This document shows positions 25,115 to 33,953 of a stretch of DNA of 64,000 nt, in pieces; positions within the stretch are counted from its first letter, which is position 1, and the number at the start of each line of letters is the position of its first letter. The notes beneath the pieces were generated by a model, which ran no database searches, had not been told where the DNA came from, and saw only the letters and a list, made by a program, of their open reading frames with translations. A program made the position numbers and the translations under genes. Origin of the DNA: Polyangiaceae bacterium (GTDB taxonomy: Bacteria > Myxococcota_A > Polyangia > Polyangiales > Polyangiaceae); the NCBI GenBank assembly GCA_025936045.1, contig JAICUB010000019.1, forward strand, positions 59,179-123,178, written 5' to 3'.

Positions 25115-26137
25115 CTAGAACGCCGCGTCGAGCACGACGTCGCCGCTCACACCGACCTGATACGCGGACACGCGCCGCTCGAAGAAGTTCGTGACCTCCT
25201 GCACGTCTTGGAGATCCATGAACGAAAATGGGTTCTTGGTGTGGTAACGGCGCGGCAGGCCGAGCGTCGCGAGGCGCTGGTCGGCGCAGAACTCGAGGTA
25301 GCGGCGCACGTCTTGAACGGACACGCCCACGATGCCCGAGCCGAGGAGATCCTCGGCAAATTGCGTCTCACACGCAATGGCCTCTTCGAGCATCGTGAAC
25401 ACGGCCTCCGAGAGCTCCGTGTCGAAGAGCTCGGGCTCCTCGCGCCGGACGATGTTCACGACCTCGAAGGCAAAAGCCATGTGCGCGCTCTCGTCGCGAA
25501 ACACCCAGTTGGTACCGGCGGCGAGTCCGTGCAACAGCCCTCGCGAACGGAGGAAGTAGACGTACGCGAACGCACCGAAGAAAAAGAGCCCTTCGATGCA
25601 CGCGGCGAAGCAAATGAGATTCAGGAGGAACTGCTTGCGTTGCGCGCGTGTCTCGAGCGCCGTCAGGTTCTGAATCGAGTCGAGCCAGCGCAGACAAAAT
25701 TCGGCCTTCTTCCGAATCGACGGGATGTTCTCGACGGCGGCGAAGGCACGGTGTCGATCGTCCGGATCCGGAACGTAGGTGTCGAGCAGCGTCAGGTAAA
25801 ACTGGACGTGGAGGGCCTCTTCGTAGAGCTGGCGCGACAGGTACATGCGCGCTTCGGGCGCGTTGATGTGCCGGTAGAGGTTCAAGACGAGGTTGTTCGA
25901 GACGATCGAGTCCCCCGTGGCGAAGAACGCGACCAGGCGCCGCACGAGATGACGCTCGGCGTCCGTCATCTTCTGGGTGAGGTCACCCACGTCCGTCGCG
26001 AAGTCGACCTCCTCGACGGTCCAGGTGTTCTTGATGGCCGCGCGATAGAGCTCGAAGAATTTAGGGTACGCCATCGGCCGCAGCGTGAGGCAGAGGCCCG
26101 GGTCGAGGAGCCGCGCGGGACGTGTGACGGCACTCAT
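25115..26137 (-). CDS. nrdB: Class I ribonucleotide reductase beta subunit
   Basis: 340-residue radical-generating small subunit of class I ribonucleotide reductase. Diiron ligands are visible in EALH (Glu107, His110) and ESAH, and the radical Tyr is at 114, four residues after His110 as in Escherichia coli NrdB, so this is a tyrosyl-radical enzyme rather than a Tyr-less class Ic form. The C-terminal tail, which docks to the alpha subunit, is short (GVSGDVVLDAAF). Start at 26137 overlaps the nrdA stop by 4 bases; the two are one operon under the cobalamin riboswitch upstream of nrdA. Confidence 0.93.
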   Translation of the reverse strand: MSAVTRPARLLDPGLCLTLRPMAYPKFFELYRAAIKNTWTVEEVDFATDVGDLTQKMTDAERHLVRRLVAFFATGDSIVSNNLVLNLYRHINAPEARMYLSRQLYEEALHVQFYLTLLDTYVPDPDDRHRAFAAVENIPSIRKKAEFCLRWLDSIQNLTALETRAQRKQFLLNLICFAACIEGLFFFGAFAYVYFLRSRGLLHGLAAGTNWVFRDESAHMAFAFEVVNIVRREEPELFDTELSEAVFTMLEEAIACETQFAEDLLGSGIVGVSVQDVRRYLEFCADQRLATLGLPRRYHTKNPFSFMDLQDVQEVTNFFERRVSAYQVGVSGDVVLDAAF

Positions 26138-28647
26138 TGGCACGCCTCGCACGTCTCGGGGTTCTCGAGCGAGCACGCCACGGCAGCGGAGTCCGCGGCG
26201 CTCGGAGCGACGGCGGGCGGCGCCGGTGTGAAGCCTCGCGCTGCCCTGGGGTCGCCGAGCTCCGTCGCGGGCGCGACGGGCGACTCCTCCACCGTCGCTT
26301 TGGCGATGCGCGTCGCCGGCCGCGAGCGCAGGTAATACGTCGTTTTGAGGCCCTTTTTCCAGGCATAAAAATACATGGACGAGAGCTGACCGATGTTCGG
26401 ACTCTCGCTGAACAGGTTCAAGGATTGGCTCTGATCGAGGAACGCGCCGCGATCGGCTGCCATGTCGATGAGTGAGCGCATCGGGATCTCCCAAGCCGTG
26501 CGATAGACGGCGCGGAGCTCGGCCGGCAGCTCGCTCAGGCCTTGCACCGAACCTTCGCTGAGCTTGAGCCGCGCGCGCATCTGGTCGTTCCAGCTGCCGA
26601 GCGCCTTGAGCTCGGCGACGAGATAGCGATTCACCTGCAGAAAGTCGCCCGAGAGCGTCTCGCGCTTGAACAGGTTCGAGACCTGCGGCTCGATGCACTC
26701 GTAGCAGCCGGCGATGGACGCGATCGTCGCCGTGGGCGCTATCGCGCACAAGAGCGAGTTTCGCAAGCCGTGCTGGACGATGCGAGCGCGGAGGACGGAC
26801 CAGCGCTCCGCGTCTTCGGGAACGACGCCCCACGCGTCGAACTGGAGCTCGCCGCGCGCGGCTCGGGTCTCGGCGAATGCCGGGTGGCGGCCCTTCTCTT
26901 CGGCGAGCTCGACGGAAGCCGAGAGCGCGTGGAAGTACACCTCTTCGGAGATGCGCTGCGAAAGGCTGCGCGCCTCGGGAGCGTCGAAGGGCACGCGCAG
27001 CCGAAAAAACACGTCCTGCAGCCCCATGAGCCCGAGGCCGACCGGACGCCAGCGCAAGTTCGAATCGCGCGTGGACGGGATCGCGTAAAAGTTCAGATCG
27101 ATCACGCGGTCGAGCTGGCGCAGGGCACGCCGCACGGTGCGCGCGAGCTTGTCGAAGTCGAAGCGGACGGCTCCGTCGTCCCCCGTGACGGTGTGACGTC
27201 CGAGGTTGATCGAGCCGAGGTTGCACACCGCCGTCTCCCCCGCCGAAGTCACCTCGAGGATTTCGGTGCAGAGGTTCGAGAGATGCACGACGCGGCCGGG
27301 AAGCGCCGTCTGGTTGCAGGCGCGGTTCGACTTGTCCTTGAACGTCATCCAGCCGTTGCCGGTCTGCGCGAGCGTGCGCATCATGCGACCGTAGAGCTCG
27401 CGGGCGCGCACCGTCTTCACGGCGAGGCCCTGCGCCTCGGCCTCTTCGTAGCGTCGCTCGAACGCCTCCCCGTAGAGATCCGGCAACTCGGGAACCAGCT
27501 TCGGGTCGAAGAGGCTCCAGGGGCCGTCCGCTTCGACGCGACGCATGAACAGATCGCAAACCCAATTGGCGAGGTTCAGGTTGTGGGTGCGGCTCGCTTC
27601 GTCACCGGTGTTCTCGCGTAAATCGAGGAACTCTTCGATGTCGGCGTGCCACGGCTCGAGGTAGACGCAGCACGCGCCCTTGCGCTTGCCGCCCTGGTTC
27701 ACGGCGGCGACGGACGCATCGAGCGTCTTCAGCCACGGGACGATGCCGTTCGAGTGTCCGTTCGTGCTCTCGATCAGCGAGCCGCGCGAGCGAACGCGAT
27801 GGTAAGCGAGGCCGATGCCGCCCGAAAACTTCGAAAGCAGCGCCACGTCGGCGTAGCGGCGATAGATGTCTTCGAGGTGATCGCCGGGTGAATCGAGCAA
27901 GAAGCAGCTCGACAGTTGCTCGTGGCGCGTCCCCGAGTTGAAGAGCGTCGGCGAGCTCGGGACGTACTCGAGCGTCGACAGGAGAGCGTAGAGCTCGAGC
28001 GCCTCCGGCACGGACTCCGACAGCGCGCAGGCGATGCGCATGAAGAACTGCTGCGGTGTCTCGAGGACGAGCCGCGTGACGGGGTGCTTGATGAGGTAGC
28101 GATCGTAGAGCGTCCTCAAGCCGAAGTATTCGAACTCGCGATCACGCTCGGGCACGATGGAGTCGTTCAGCTTGCGCGCGTTGTCGACGACGAAATCGCA
28201 CAGACGGTCATTGACGCGCCCGAGCCCGTGTCCCGCGAGCACGGATTGCGAGAACGCGTAAATGTGCTGATTTCTGACCTCTTTTTCGATGTAAGTCGCG
28301 AGCAGCCGCGCCGCGAGCTTCGCGTACTCCGGCTCGTCGACGATGAGGCCCGCCGCCGTCTGGATCGACAGCTGATCGAGCTCGCGCGTGGTCGCCCCGT
28401 CGTAGAGACCGCTGATGGTATTCGTCGCGACGCGAAGGACGTCGACGTCCGCGAGCCCCACGCAGCAGCGGTTGACGGCCCGCACGATCTTGTTCACGTC
28501 CACCGGCTCGCTCGAGCCGTTGCGCTTTCTCACCCGCATCGAGCTTTGCGGCAGAGCGTCCTCGGACGCTCGCGGCGTCGGGGTCGGATGGATCGTTCGC
28601 AACGGCGCCCCGCCGTTGCCCTTCGGGCTCGTGGTCTCGCTGAGCAT
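26134..28647 (-). CDS. nrdA: Class I ribonucleotide reductase alpha subunit
   Basis: 837-residue catalytic subunit reducing ribonucleoside diphosphates. An ATP-cone begins about residue 37 (RVRKRNGSSEPVDVNKIVRA), so overall activity is probably dATP-regulated. The core includes PSSPTLFNSGT, SSCFLLDSPGD, the loop NLCTEI, MGLQDVF and PTATIASIAGCYECIEP. The flexible C-terminus ends CSLENPETCEACQ with the redox Cys pair. A long Pro/Ala linker precedes that tail. GGAAGGAG lies 7 bases before the ATG, next to a perfect 7-bp hairpin (28663-28681). Transcription and leader are described under the promoter and riboswitch entries. Confidence 0.94.
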   Translation of the reverse strand: MLSETTSPKGNGGAPLRTIHPTPTPRASEDALPQSSMRVRKRNGSSEPVDVNKIVRAVNRCCVGLADVDVLRVATNTISGLYDGATTRELDQLSIQTAAGLIVDEPEYAKLAARLLATYIEKEVRNQHIYAFSQSVLAGHGLGRVNDRLCDFVVDNARKLNDSIVPERDREFEYFGLRTLYDRYLIKHPVTRLVLETPQQFFMRIACALSESVPEALELYALLSTLEYVPSSPTLFNSGTRHEQLSSCFLLDSPGDHLEDIYRRYADVALLSKFSGGIGLAYHRVRSRGSLIESTNGHSNGIVPWLKTLDASVAAVNQGGKRKGACCVYLEPWHADIEEFLDLRENTGDEASRTHNLNLANWVCDLFMRRVEADGPWSLFDPKLVPELPDLYGEAFERRYEEAEAQGLAVKTVRARELYGRMMRTLAQTGNGWMTFKDKSNRACNQTALPGRVVHLSNLCTEILEVTSAGETAVCNLGSINLGRHTVTGDDGAVRFDFDKLARTVRRALRQLDRVIDLNFYAIPSTRDSNLRWRPVGLGLMGLQDVFFRLRVPFDAPEARSLSQRISEEVYFHALSASVELAEEKGRHPAFAETRAARGELQFDAWGVVPEDAERWSVLRARIVQHGLRNSLLCAIAPTATIASIAGCYECIEPQVSNLFKRETLSGDFLQVNRYLVAELKALGSWNDQMRARLKLSEGSVQGLSELPAELRAVYRTAWEIPMRSLIDMAADRGAFLDQSQSLNLFSESPNIGQLSSMYFYAWKKGLKTTYYLRSRPATRIAKATVEESPVAPATELGDPRAARGFTPAPPAVAPSAADSAAVACSLENPETCEACQ

Positions 28648-28894
28648 GGATGGTCTCCTTCCGAGCGGGACCGGCCCGCTCTTGTGGACCCACGAAGGAG
28701 AAAGTCAGCCGATGACGACGCCCAGCGCCGGGACTCTCAGGAGAGACCCTCGGACCGACCTTCGCCCCCGCGGGCGGCTGCTGGCCAACGCGAGTCGACG
28801 GGTCGGAACCGGGACGGGCGTACGAGCGCCCGTTCGGACCTACCGCCTTTCCCGCGAAGGCTCTCAGGTCGAACTGGCACCGCTGTTTTTCCGG

Positions 28895-29090
28895 TACCAG
28901 ATGCTGGCAGGTCTTCGGGCTCGCGAGCTTTCCGGCCAGAGCCGGCTTCCTACCGCCCGCGGCTTCCCAATCCCCGAGGGACCAGTGCCTGACGCGGGTT
29001 TCGTTCTCGCCTACCGCTGCGGGGCAGCCCCGGCTTCTGACCGGGTTCCCTTTTCAGCCGCTGAGCGTGTGCTCAGCAGCACCAACACGA
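28895..29090 (-). ncRNA. Cobalamin (B12) riboswitch upstream of nrdAB
   Basis: Read on the minus strand, this leader has the conserved cobalamin aptamer elements in order: the P1 strand GGTGCTG (29083-29077), AAAAGGGAA followed by CCGGTCAGAAGCCGG, the B12-box core GGGGCTGCCCCGCAGCGGTA, a variable stem region, then GAAGACCTGCC and the closing P1 strand CAGCATC (28906-28900). Families with this aptamer bind adenosylcobalamin and shut off the downstream genes. Here it precedes a B12-independent class I ribonucleotide reductase, as known for nrdABS in Streptomyces coelicolor. The nearby 28663-28681 and 28813-28835 hairpins are candidates for the expression platform. Confidence 0.9.
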
Positions 29091-29096
29091 GACGCA

Positions 29097-29125
29097 ACGT
29101 ATTGTGGTGTAGGGCCCACTGTCAA
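29097..29125 (-). promoter_or_regulatory. Promoter of the nrdAB operon
   Basis: Perfect TTGACA -35 on the minus strand (29125-29120) with an AATACG/ATACGT-type -10 about 17 bases on (near 29103-29097). Transcription would begin a few bases before the riboswitch P1 strand, exactly where the aptamer requires it. Confidence 0.6.
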
Positions 29126-29515
29126 CCAACATGTAGTGGTCCCGACAGCTGGCCCCCCCCAGCTGACCCGACGGCCGGCCCAGGTAAGGCCGCGCCGTCT
29201 CTGCGCGTGGCGATTGATCGCCGGAGAGGCGAGAGAGCACGAGGTGCACTGCCTCGAAGGCTCGCGCTGGAGTCTCTCAGTCGAGCACGAGCCGTGCTGA
29301 ACCGAGGAACGGTTTCTGCAGAAGCGCCGGCCGAGGTGTCCAGGCATGCATGCGGCCAAATGGATCGCGCTCAGCGACTCGGCGAGGCGGGATCAGGCCG
29401 ATAACTCCGACGTTCGCGTGCTGCTCGTCTCGATGAGGAGCACGGTGCAAGGGCACCTGACGGCTGCACTGCAGATTCAAAGTGATCTCTGACCTTCGAG
29501 CATGGAGGACGAGCG

Positions 29516-31084
29516 ATGTCGACGAAAAGAAGAGGGCGCTTTTCTGGCTGGACGATTGCGGCGCCCGTCGCCGTCGTCGTGGGAACACTCGCAGGCGACG
29601 TCGGGGCGCGCCCCGCCGACAATCCGCTTTCGGAGTGGACGCTCGGTGGCCACGACCTCGCCGACAGCCGCTCGAATCCCTTCGAGCACGAAATCCGTCC
29701 GTCCAACGCGCGCTCGCTCGCGCCGAAATGGACGGCGGCGACGGCCGACGTCTCGGCTACTCCGGCGGTGCATGCGGGCGCCGTGTACTTCCCCGATTGG
29801 GACGGCAATTTCTGGAAGCTCGACGCGCGCAGCGGCCGCGTCGTCTGGCAACGCCGCATCGCCGACTACGTCGGCATTTCGGATTCGATCGCGCGCACGA
29901 GCCCGGCCGTCGTCGGTGACACGGTGTACATCGGAACCCAAAAAGGTGCGTACCTGTTGGCGATCGACACGACGACCGGCGTGCTCCGCTGGCGGCGGCA
30001 GCTCGACGCGCATCCGCGCGCAATTCTCACACAGTCACCCGCCGTCTTCGCGGGCATCGTCGTCGAGGGTGTCTCGTCGGACGAAGAGGGCGCGGCGACG
30101 GATCCGAGCTATCCCTGTTGCACGTTCCGCGGCAGCGTCGTCGCGACCGACGCCCGGAGCGGTCGGGTGCTCTGGCGCACGCTCATGATTCCGGATCAGG
30201 GTCCCGGTACGGACGTCTTCAGCGGCGCCGCCGTCTGGGGCGGCACGCCCGTGATCAATCCGCTCGCGGGGAAGGTGTACGTCACGACGGGTAACAACTA
30301 CGAAATCCCGCAGAGCGCCACGGACTGTGAAACGGCGGGCGGCAGCGCCGCGGACTGCCTGCCGGCGTGGAACATCATCAATTCCTTCGTCGAGCTCGAT
30401 TTACGCACGGGCGCCATCGGCTGGACCACGGGGCAAAACACGTTCGACACGTGGAACGTGGCTTGTATTCCGGACGAGCCGCCCAATAACTGTCCGGTCC
30501 CGTCCGGACCGGACTACGACTTCGGCGACGGGCCGCACCTGTTCCTCTTACACGGCCCCGGTACGGCGCCGCGATGGGCGGTCGGCGGCGGCGACAAGGG
30601 CGGTGAGTATTGGATGCTCGACGCGAGAAGCGGGCACGTCCTCTGGAGCGCAGCGGTCGGGCCCGGCGGGCTCCTCGGCGGCATCGAGTGGGGCACGGCG
30701 TCCGACGGCAAGCGCATCTACTTCACGGAATCCGATACCGACCAGCTTCCGTATACGCTCCCGAGCGGACAGAGCATCACGTGGAGCTCGTTCGGCGCGC
30801 TGGATCCGAATACCGGACGCGTCGAGTGGCAGGTACCGGAACCGCACGGCGGCCTGGCGCACGGCGCCGTCAGCACCGCGAACGGCGTCGTCTACGCGGG
30901 CGCGATGAGCGGCTACATGTACGCGCTCGACGCCGCGAGCGGTCGCCTACTCTGGCAGTTTTTGGGACAGGGCTCGTCGATTGGCGGCGCGGCGATCGTC
31001 AACGGCAGCGTTTACTGGGGCAACGGCTACGCGCACAACATGGGCACGGCGAGCCACACGTTCTACGCCTTCACGCTGCCGTGA
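29516..31084 (+). CDS. PQQ-type beta-propeller quinoprotein (polyvinyl-alcohol-dehydrogenase-like)
   Basis: 522-residue secreted beta-propeller related to PQQ-dependent dehydrogenases. A signal peptide covers about residues 1-33. Propeller blades are marked by repeated tryptophan-docking motifs such as GNFWKLDARSGRVVWQR, GAYLLAIDTTTGVLRW, SVVATDARSGRVLWR and GYMYALDAASGRLLWQF. Segments GPDYDFGDGPHLF and GGGDKGGEYWMLDARSG resemble polyvinyl-alcohol dehydrogenases, but the N-terminal cytochrome c domain of those enzymes is absent, so an external electron acceptor is needed. GGAGGA stands 7 bases before the ATG. It overlaps the convergent sirtuin gene by 22 bases. Confidence 0.8.
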   Translation: MSTKRRGRFSGWTIAAPVAVVVGTLAGDVGARPADNPLSEWTLGGHDLADSRSNPFEHEIRPSNARSLAPKWTAATADVSATPAVHAGAVYFPDWDGNFWKLDARSGRVVWQRRIADYVGISDSIARTSPAVVGDTVYIGTQKGAYLLAIDTTTGVLRWRRQLDAHPRAILTQSPAVFAGIVVEGVSSDEEGAATDPSYPCCTFRGSVVATDARSGRVLWRTLMIPDQGPGTDVFSGAAVWGGTPVINPLAGKVYVTTGNNYEIPQSATDCETAGGSAADCLPAWNIINSFVELDLRTGAIGWTTGQNTFDTWNVACIPDEPPNNCPVPSGPDYDFGDGPHLFLLHGPGTAPRWAVGGGDKGGEYWMLDARSGHVLWSAAVGPGGLLGGIEWGTASDGKRIYFTESDTDQLPYTLPSGQSITWSSFGALDPNTGRVEWQVPEPHGGLAHGAVSTANGVVYAGAMSGYMYALDAASGRLLWQFLGQGSSIGGAAIVNGSVYWGNGYAHNMGTASHTFYAFTLP

Positions 31085-31965
31085 AGCGCGCCAATGAACC
31101 GCGGTGAGCGCTCCGACCCGGCTCCGAGGCGACGGGCGACGGCGCTGAGCGCGGGCCCCGCGTCGCCGTCGAGCTTCAGGAGGGCGCCCGCGTCGGCCCG
31201 CGTACGCCCGCGGTTCACCACGAGCACCGGTCGACCCAGCCGCTCGGCGGCGCGCACGAAGCGATACCCGGAAAACACCATCAAGGACGAGCCCACGACC
31301 AAGAGCGCACGCGACGCTTCGAGCGCGGCCATCGCTCCATCGACGCGTTCCCTCGGCACGTTCTCGCCGAAGAACACGACGTCCGGTTTGAGCATGCCGC
31401 CGCACGAACAAGCGGGCACGGCGAAATCCCCGTAGTCCGTCGCGCCGGGATCCGCGTCGCCGTCCGGAGCGATCACCGCGGGCCGCTCGGACCAGCCGGG
31501 ATTCGAGCGGGCAAGCTCGAGCTGCAGCGCCGTCCGCGCGCTCGTTCGGCGGCACGCGAGGCAGACCACGCGGTCGATGCGCCCGTGCAGATCGATCACC
31601 CGCTCGGAGCCCGCCGCTTGGTGCAGGCCGTCGACGTTCTGAGTGACGAGGCCCGAGAGGAGACCTAGCCGCTCCCAGGCGACGAGGGCTTCATGCGCGG
31701 CATTCGGCCGTGCGGCGGCGAGCACGCCGAAACCGAGAAAGCTCCGCGCCCAGTAACGCCGGCGCGCCGCTTCCGAGCCGGTGAATTCGCGGAACTGCAT
31801 CGGCGGCGCGCGCTTCCAAGCTCCCGCTTCGTCACGATAGTCCGGGATACCGGAGGCCGTGCTCACGCCGGCACCCGTGAGCACGAGCACGCCGCCGCCG
31901 GCGATCAGTGCTGCCGCACGCTCGAGCGCAGCGTCGTCGTAGGAGCGAGGTTCTACCGTCAACAC
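31063..31965 (-). CDS. NAD-dependent protein deacylase, sirtuin family
   Basis: 300-residue Sir2-family enzyme removing acyl groups from lysine with NAD as co-substrate. NAD-binding GAGVSTASGIPDYR near residue 31, TQNVDGLHQAAG near 108, catalytic His in DLHGR, and a zinc site formed by CLAC and a later CSC pair. The start is a GTG at 31965 preceded by GAAGG; it places the Rossmann fold about 25 residues in. FFGENVP and VGSSLMVFSG are also typical. The 3' end overlaps the quinoprotein gene tail-to-tail by 22 bases, so the two transcripts are complementary there. Confidence 0.92.
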   Translation of the reverse strand: MLTVEPRSYDDAALERAAALIAGGGVLVLTGAGVSTASGIPDYRDEAGAWKRAPPMQFREFTGSEAARRRYWARSFLGFGVLAAARPNAAHEALVAWERLGLLSGLVTQNVDGLHQAAGSERVIDLHGRIDRVVCLACRRTSARTALQLELARSNPGWSERPAVIAPDGDADPGATDYGDFAVPACSCGGMLKPDVVFFGENVPRERVDGAMAALEASRALLVVGSSLMVFSGYRFVRAAERLGRPVLVVNRGRTRADAGALLKLDGDAGPALSAVARRLGAGSERSPRFIGALHGSVKA

Positions 31966-32130
31966 GGGACCTTCGAACCTTAGCGCGGGGTACCGCCCCC
32001 GACGAAGACGCCCGTCACGAGGTTCGACGGACGAGCCCCGGCGCTATTCATTCGCGCATTCGCCGAAAGCGTCCGGCGGCCGGCGTCTCGGAACACCAAA
32101 TCTTTTGGTGCCGCCGTCCGTCCGAAGGGC

Positions 32131-32892
32131 ATGCCGCGCTGGCTCACCGAGTTACCTCGCCGGACCTTCCTGCTCCTGATGCTCGCGGGCTCGCTGTTCA
32201 TCACGGCCGGAAGTCTCGCGTACTTCGACTCGGACACGCTCGCGCCGTTCGTCGTCGAGAAGCTGCCGCTTCGTTTCGAGACGCTCTGGTCGTGGGCCTT
32301 ACGGGTGCACGTCGCGAGTGCCGCCCTCGCCTTCCCGGCGTGTTTGGCGCTGATGACGCGCGTGCTCCAGCGCCGCCCGCGCTGGCATCGCCGGCTCGGT
32401 CGCGTCACGGGCGTCGTGCTGCTCGGGGGGCTCGTGCCGTCGGGCAGCGTGCTCGCGTTCTCGGCGAAGGGCGGCTGGGCCGGCAGCCTGGGGTTCTTGC
32501 TGTCGGGCACGATCATCGCGAGCGCGGTCGTGCTCGGCGTGCTCGCTGCGCGGCGCGGCGACCTCGTCCGTCACCGGCACGCGATGTTGCACGTCGTCGG
32601 ACAGATGAGCGTCGCCGTGAGCTCGCGTGCGCTGATCGTCGGGTTCGATTTTGCCGGCCTCGATCCGGACGTGGCTTACGTCAGCGCGCTCTGGGTGCCG
32701 GTTCTTGCGAGCGCGGCCGTCGCCGAGCTTGCTGCCGTTCGCTTCGACTTTGCGCGCCTGCGCCGTGCGCTCTCGGCGCGCGCGGAGCTCTCGTTCTCGT
32801 TGCCGTCGAAAGGAATTCCCCGTGAAATCTCGCCCTTGGCTGCTGTCGTGCCTGTTCGTCCTCTCGGTCCAATCGCTCGCAGCGGCCGATGA
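32131..32892 (+). CDS. DUF2306-like membrane protein
   Basis: 253-residue inner-membrane protein with about six hydrophobic segments (FLLLMLAGSLFITAGSLAYF, LRVHVASAALAFPACLALM, VTGVVLLGGLVPSGSVLAF, LGFLLSGTIIASAVVLGVLA and others). Paired His residues in WHRRLGR and VRHRHAMLHVVGQM resemble DUF2306-family proteins, in which such histidines are conserved; function unknown, possibly haem-binding. The hydrophilic C-terminal 50 residues overlap the start of the next gene by 71 bases. Confidence 0.72.
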   Translation: MPRWLTELPRRTFLLLMLAGSLFITAGSLAYFDSDTLAPFVVEKLPLRFETLWSWALRVHVASAALAFPACLALMTRVLQRRPRWHRRLGRVTGVVLLGGLVPSGSVLAFSAKGGWAGSLGFLLSGTIIASAVVLGVLAARRGDLVRHRHAMLHVVGQMSVAVSSRALIVGFDFAGLDPDVAYVSALWVPVLASAAVAELAAVRFDFARLRRALSARAELSFSLPSKGIPREISPLAAVVPVRPLGPIARSGR

Positions 32893-33256
32893 ATCCGTCG
32901 TCGATTGGGTCAAGCAGCGAGTCGACGCAGGGCTCCTGAAACCGCTCGCGCAGAAGGAGACGAGCCGCAGCAAGTTCTCGCGCGGACGGCCGCCGCCGGC
33001 CGAGCGCCGCGTGCGCGTGCTCGAGGCGAACGCCGCGAGCGACAAGAATGGTCGCAGCTTCGTCCCGTTCGCGATCGACGTCCGCTACTTCGACGGCGAG
33101 TGGACACAGGACGTCGTCGGTTGCGCGTACCGGCAAAGCGGAAGCCTTTTCGTCAAAGCGGGCAGCGAGTACCGGCCCGCGGCGTACCTGCTCGGCAAGC
33201 GCGCCGGCGCCGTCGCGGGGGCCTGCGAAGCGGCTCCTCGTCCGGCTACGAGCTGA
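32822..33256 (+). CDS. Small exported protein of unknown function
   Basis: 144-residue protein starting at GTG 32822, chosen because it gives a clean signal peptide (PWLLSCLFVLSVQSLAAADE) and has AAGGA about 9 bases upstream. The mature part is a single domain with YFDGEWTQDVVGCAYRQSGSLFVK and two Cys that may pair. It overlaps the membrane protein gene by 71 bases in another frame. No family recognised; its neighbours suggest an envelope role. Confidence 0.62.
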   Translation: MKSRPWLLSCLFVLSVQSLAAADESVVDWVKQRVDAGLLKPLAQKETSRSKFSRGRPPPAERRVRVLEANAASDKNGRSFVPFAIDVRYFDGEWTQDVVGCAYRQSGSLFVKAGSEYRPAAYLLGKRAGAVAGACEAAPRPATS

Positions 33257-33365
33257 CGGCACGCTATCGCGCGCGCGCCACTTACGTGGGTGGTGCGCGT
33301 GGACGTTAGCAAGCAGACGGCCCTCGGCCGGTGACTCACACCGGCCCACACCGGAGCCTCCTGTC

Positions 33366-33938
33366 ATGCAAAGACACTCGAGCGGTTCACGTTGGAGCAA
33401 TCGCGGGCTCGTGCTCGCCGTGCTCGCCGCCTGCACGCTCGTGTTCGCGTCCGGCCACGCGCACGCGGCTCCGAAACGCGGCGAATGGCTCGAAACGAAC
33501 ACCCTGAGCTCGACGGTCGTGAGTCGCGACCTCGACACGCGAACCACGACGACGTGGCGCAAGCAGGTCAATCTCGGAGGCGCGCTCGGCCTCCACTACT
33601 ACTTCGCCGACGCGCTTCGCTTCGGTACGAGCGTTCAATACATCGACCGCATTTGGCCCGAACCACCCCCGAGCGGGAGCCGATTCCAGCGCCTCGCGCT
33701 CATGCCGCAGCTCGGCTGGAACTTCTGGGATCCGTGCTACGTCGCGACGATCTTCACCTACGCTCCGCGCTCGCGCGGCAAGTGGCTCACGGACATGTCG
33801 ATTTCGTTGGTGCTCGGCGCGGGGGCGCCGCTTTCGAAGCGGGTGCGTCTCGGCGTTTCGGTCGAAATGCCGTACGCGTTTTACTACCATCGGGCGCTGA
33901 GCCTCGTCGCGTTGACCGGCGTTTCCGTCGTGCTCTGA
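33366..33938 (+). CDS. Predicted outer-membrane beta-barrel protein
   Basis: 190-residue protein with a signal peptide ending SGHAHAAP near residue 36 and a mature part of alternating strands ([77 protein letters not shown]). This looks like a small eight-stranded barrel of unknown function. It lies 15 bases before the phosphodiesterase gene and may share its transcript. Confidence 0.68.
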   Translation: MQRHSSGSRWSNRGLVLAVLAACTLVFASGHAHAAPKRGEWLETNTLSSTVVSRDLDTRTTTTWRKQVNLGGALGLHYYFADALRFGTSVQYIDRIWPEPPPSGSRFQRLALMPQLGWNFWDPCYVATIFTYAPRSRGKWLTDMSISLVLGAGAPLSKRVRLGVSVEMPYAFYYHRALSLVALTGVSVVL

Positions 33939-33953
33939 CGTATAGTTCCTGCG

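Larger units (their letters stand above)
28648..29515. other. nrd leader and gene-free region
   Basis: 868 bases without a gene. From right to left on the minus strand it holds a promoter, a cobalamin riboswitch and a leader of about 250 bases with two clear hairpins (28813-28835, GACGGGCG/CGCCCGTTC arms; 28663-28681, GAGCGGG/CCCGCTC arms) before the nrdA ribosome-binding site. I see nothing convincing between about 29130 and 29500 except the plus-strand GGAGGA before the quinoprotein gene. Confidence 0.7.

Noticed and set aside
25052..26335. Plus-strand open frame (427 codons) opposite nrdB
   Set aside because: Pure mirror of nrdB; composition is that of antisense frames and no ribosome-binding site or domain is visible.
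26542..27621. Plus-strand open frame opposite nrdA
   Set aside because: Shadow of the nrdA coding sequence; charged, repetitive translation with no recognisable fold.
28690..28890. Glycine-riboswitch-like strings on the plus strand (two CTCTCAGG with nearby CGAAGG)
   Set aside because: Order and spacing of the elements do not fit the aptamer, GCAA and AAAAGGAC parts are missing, and no glycine gene follows; the region is already the nrdA leader on the other strand.
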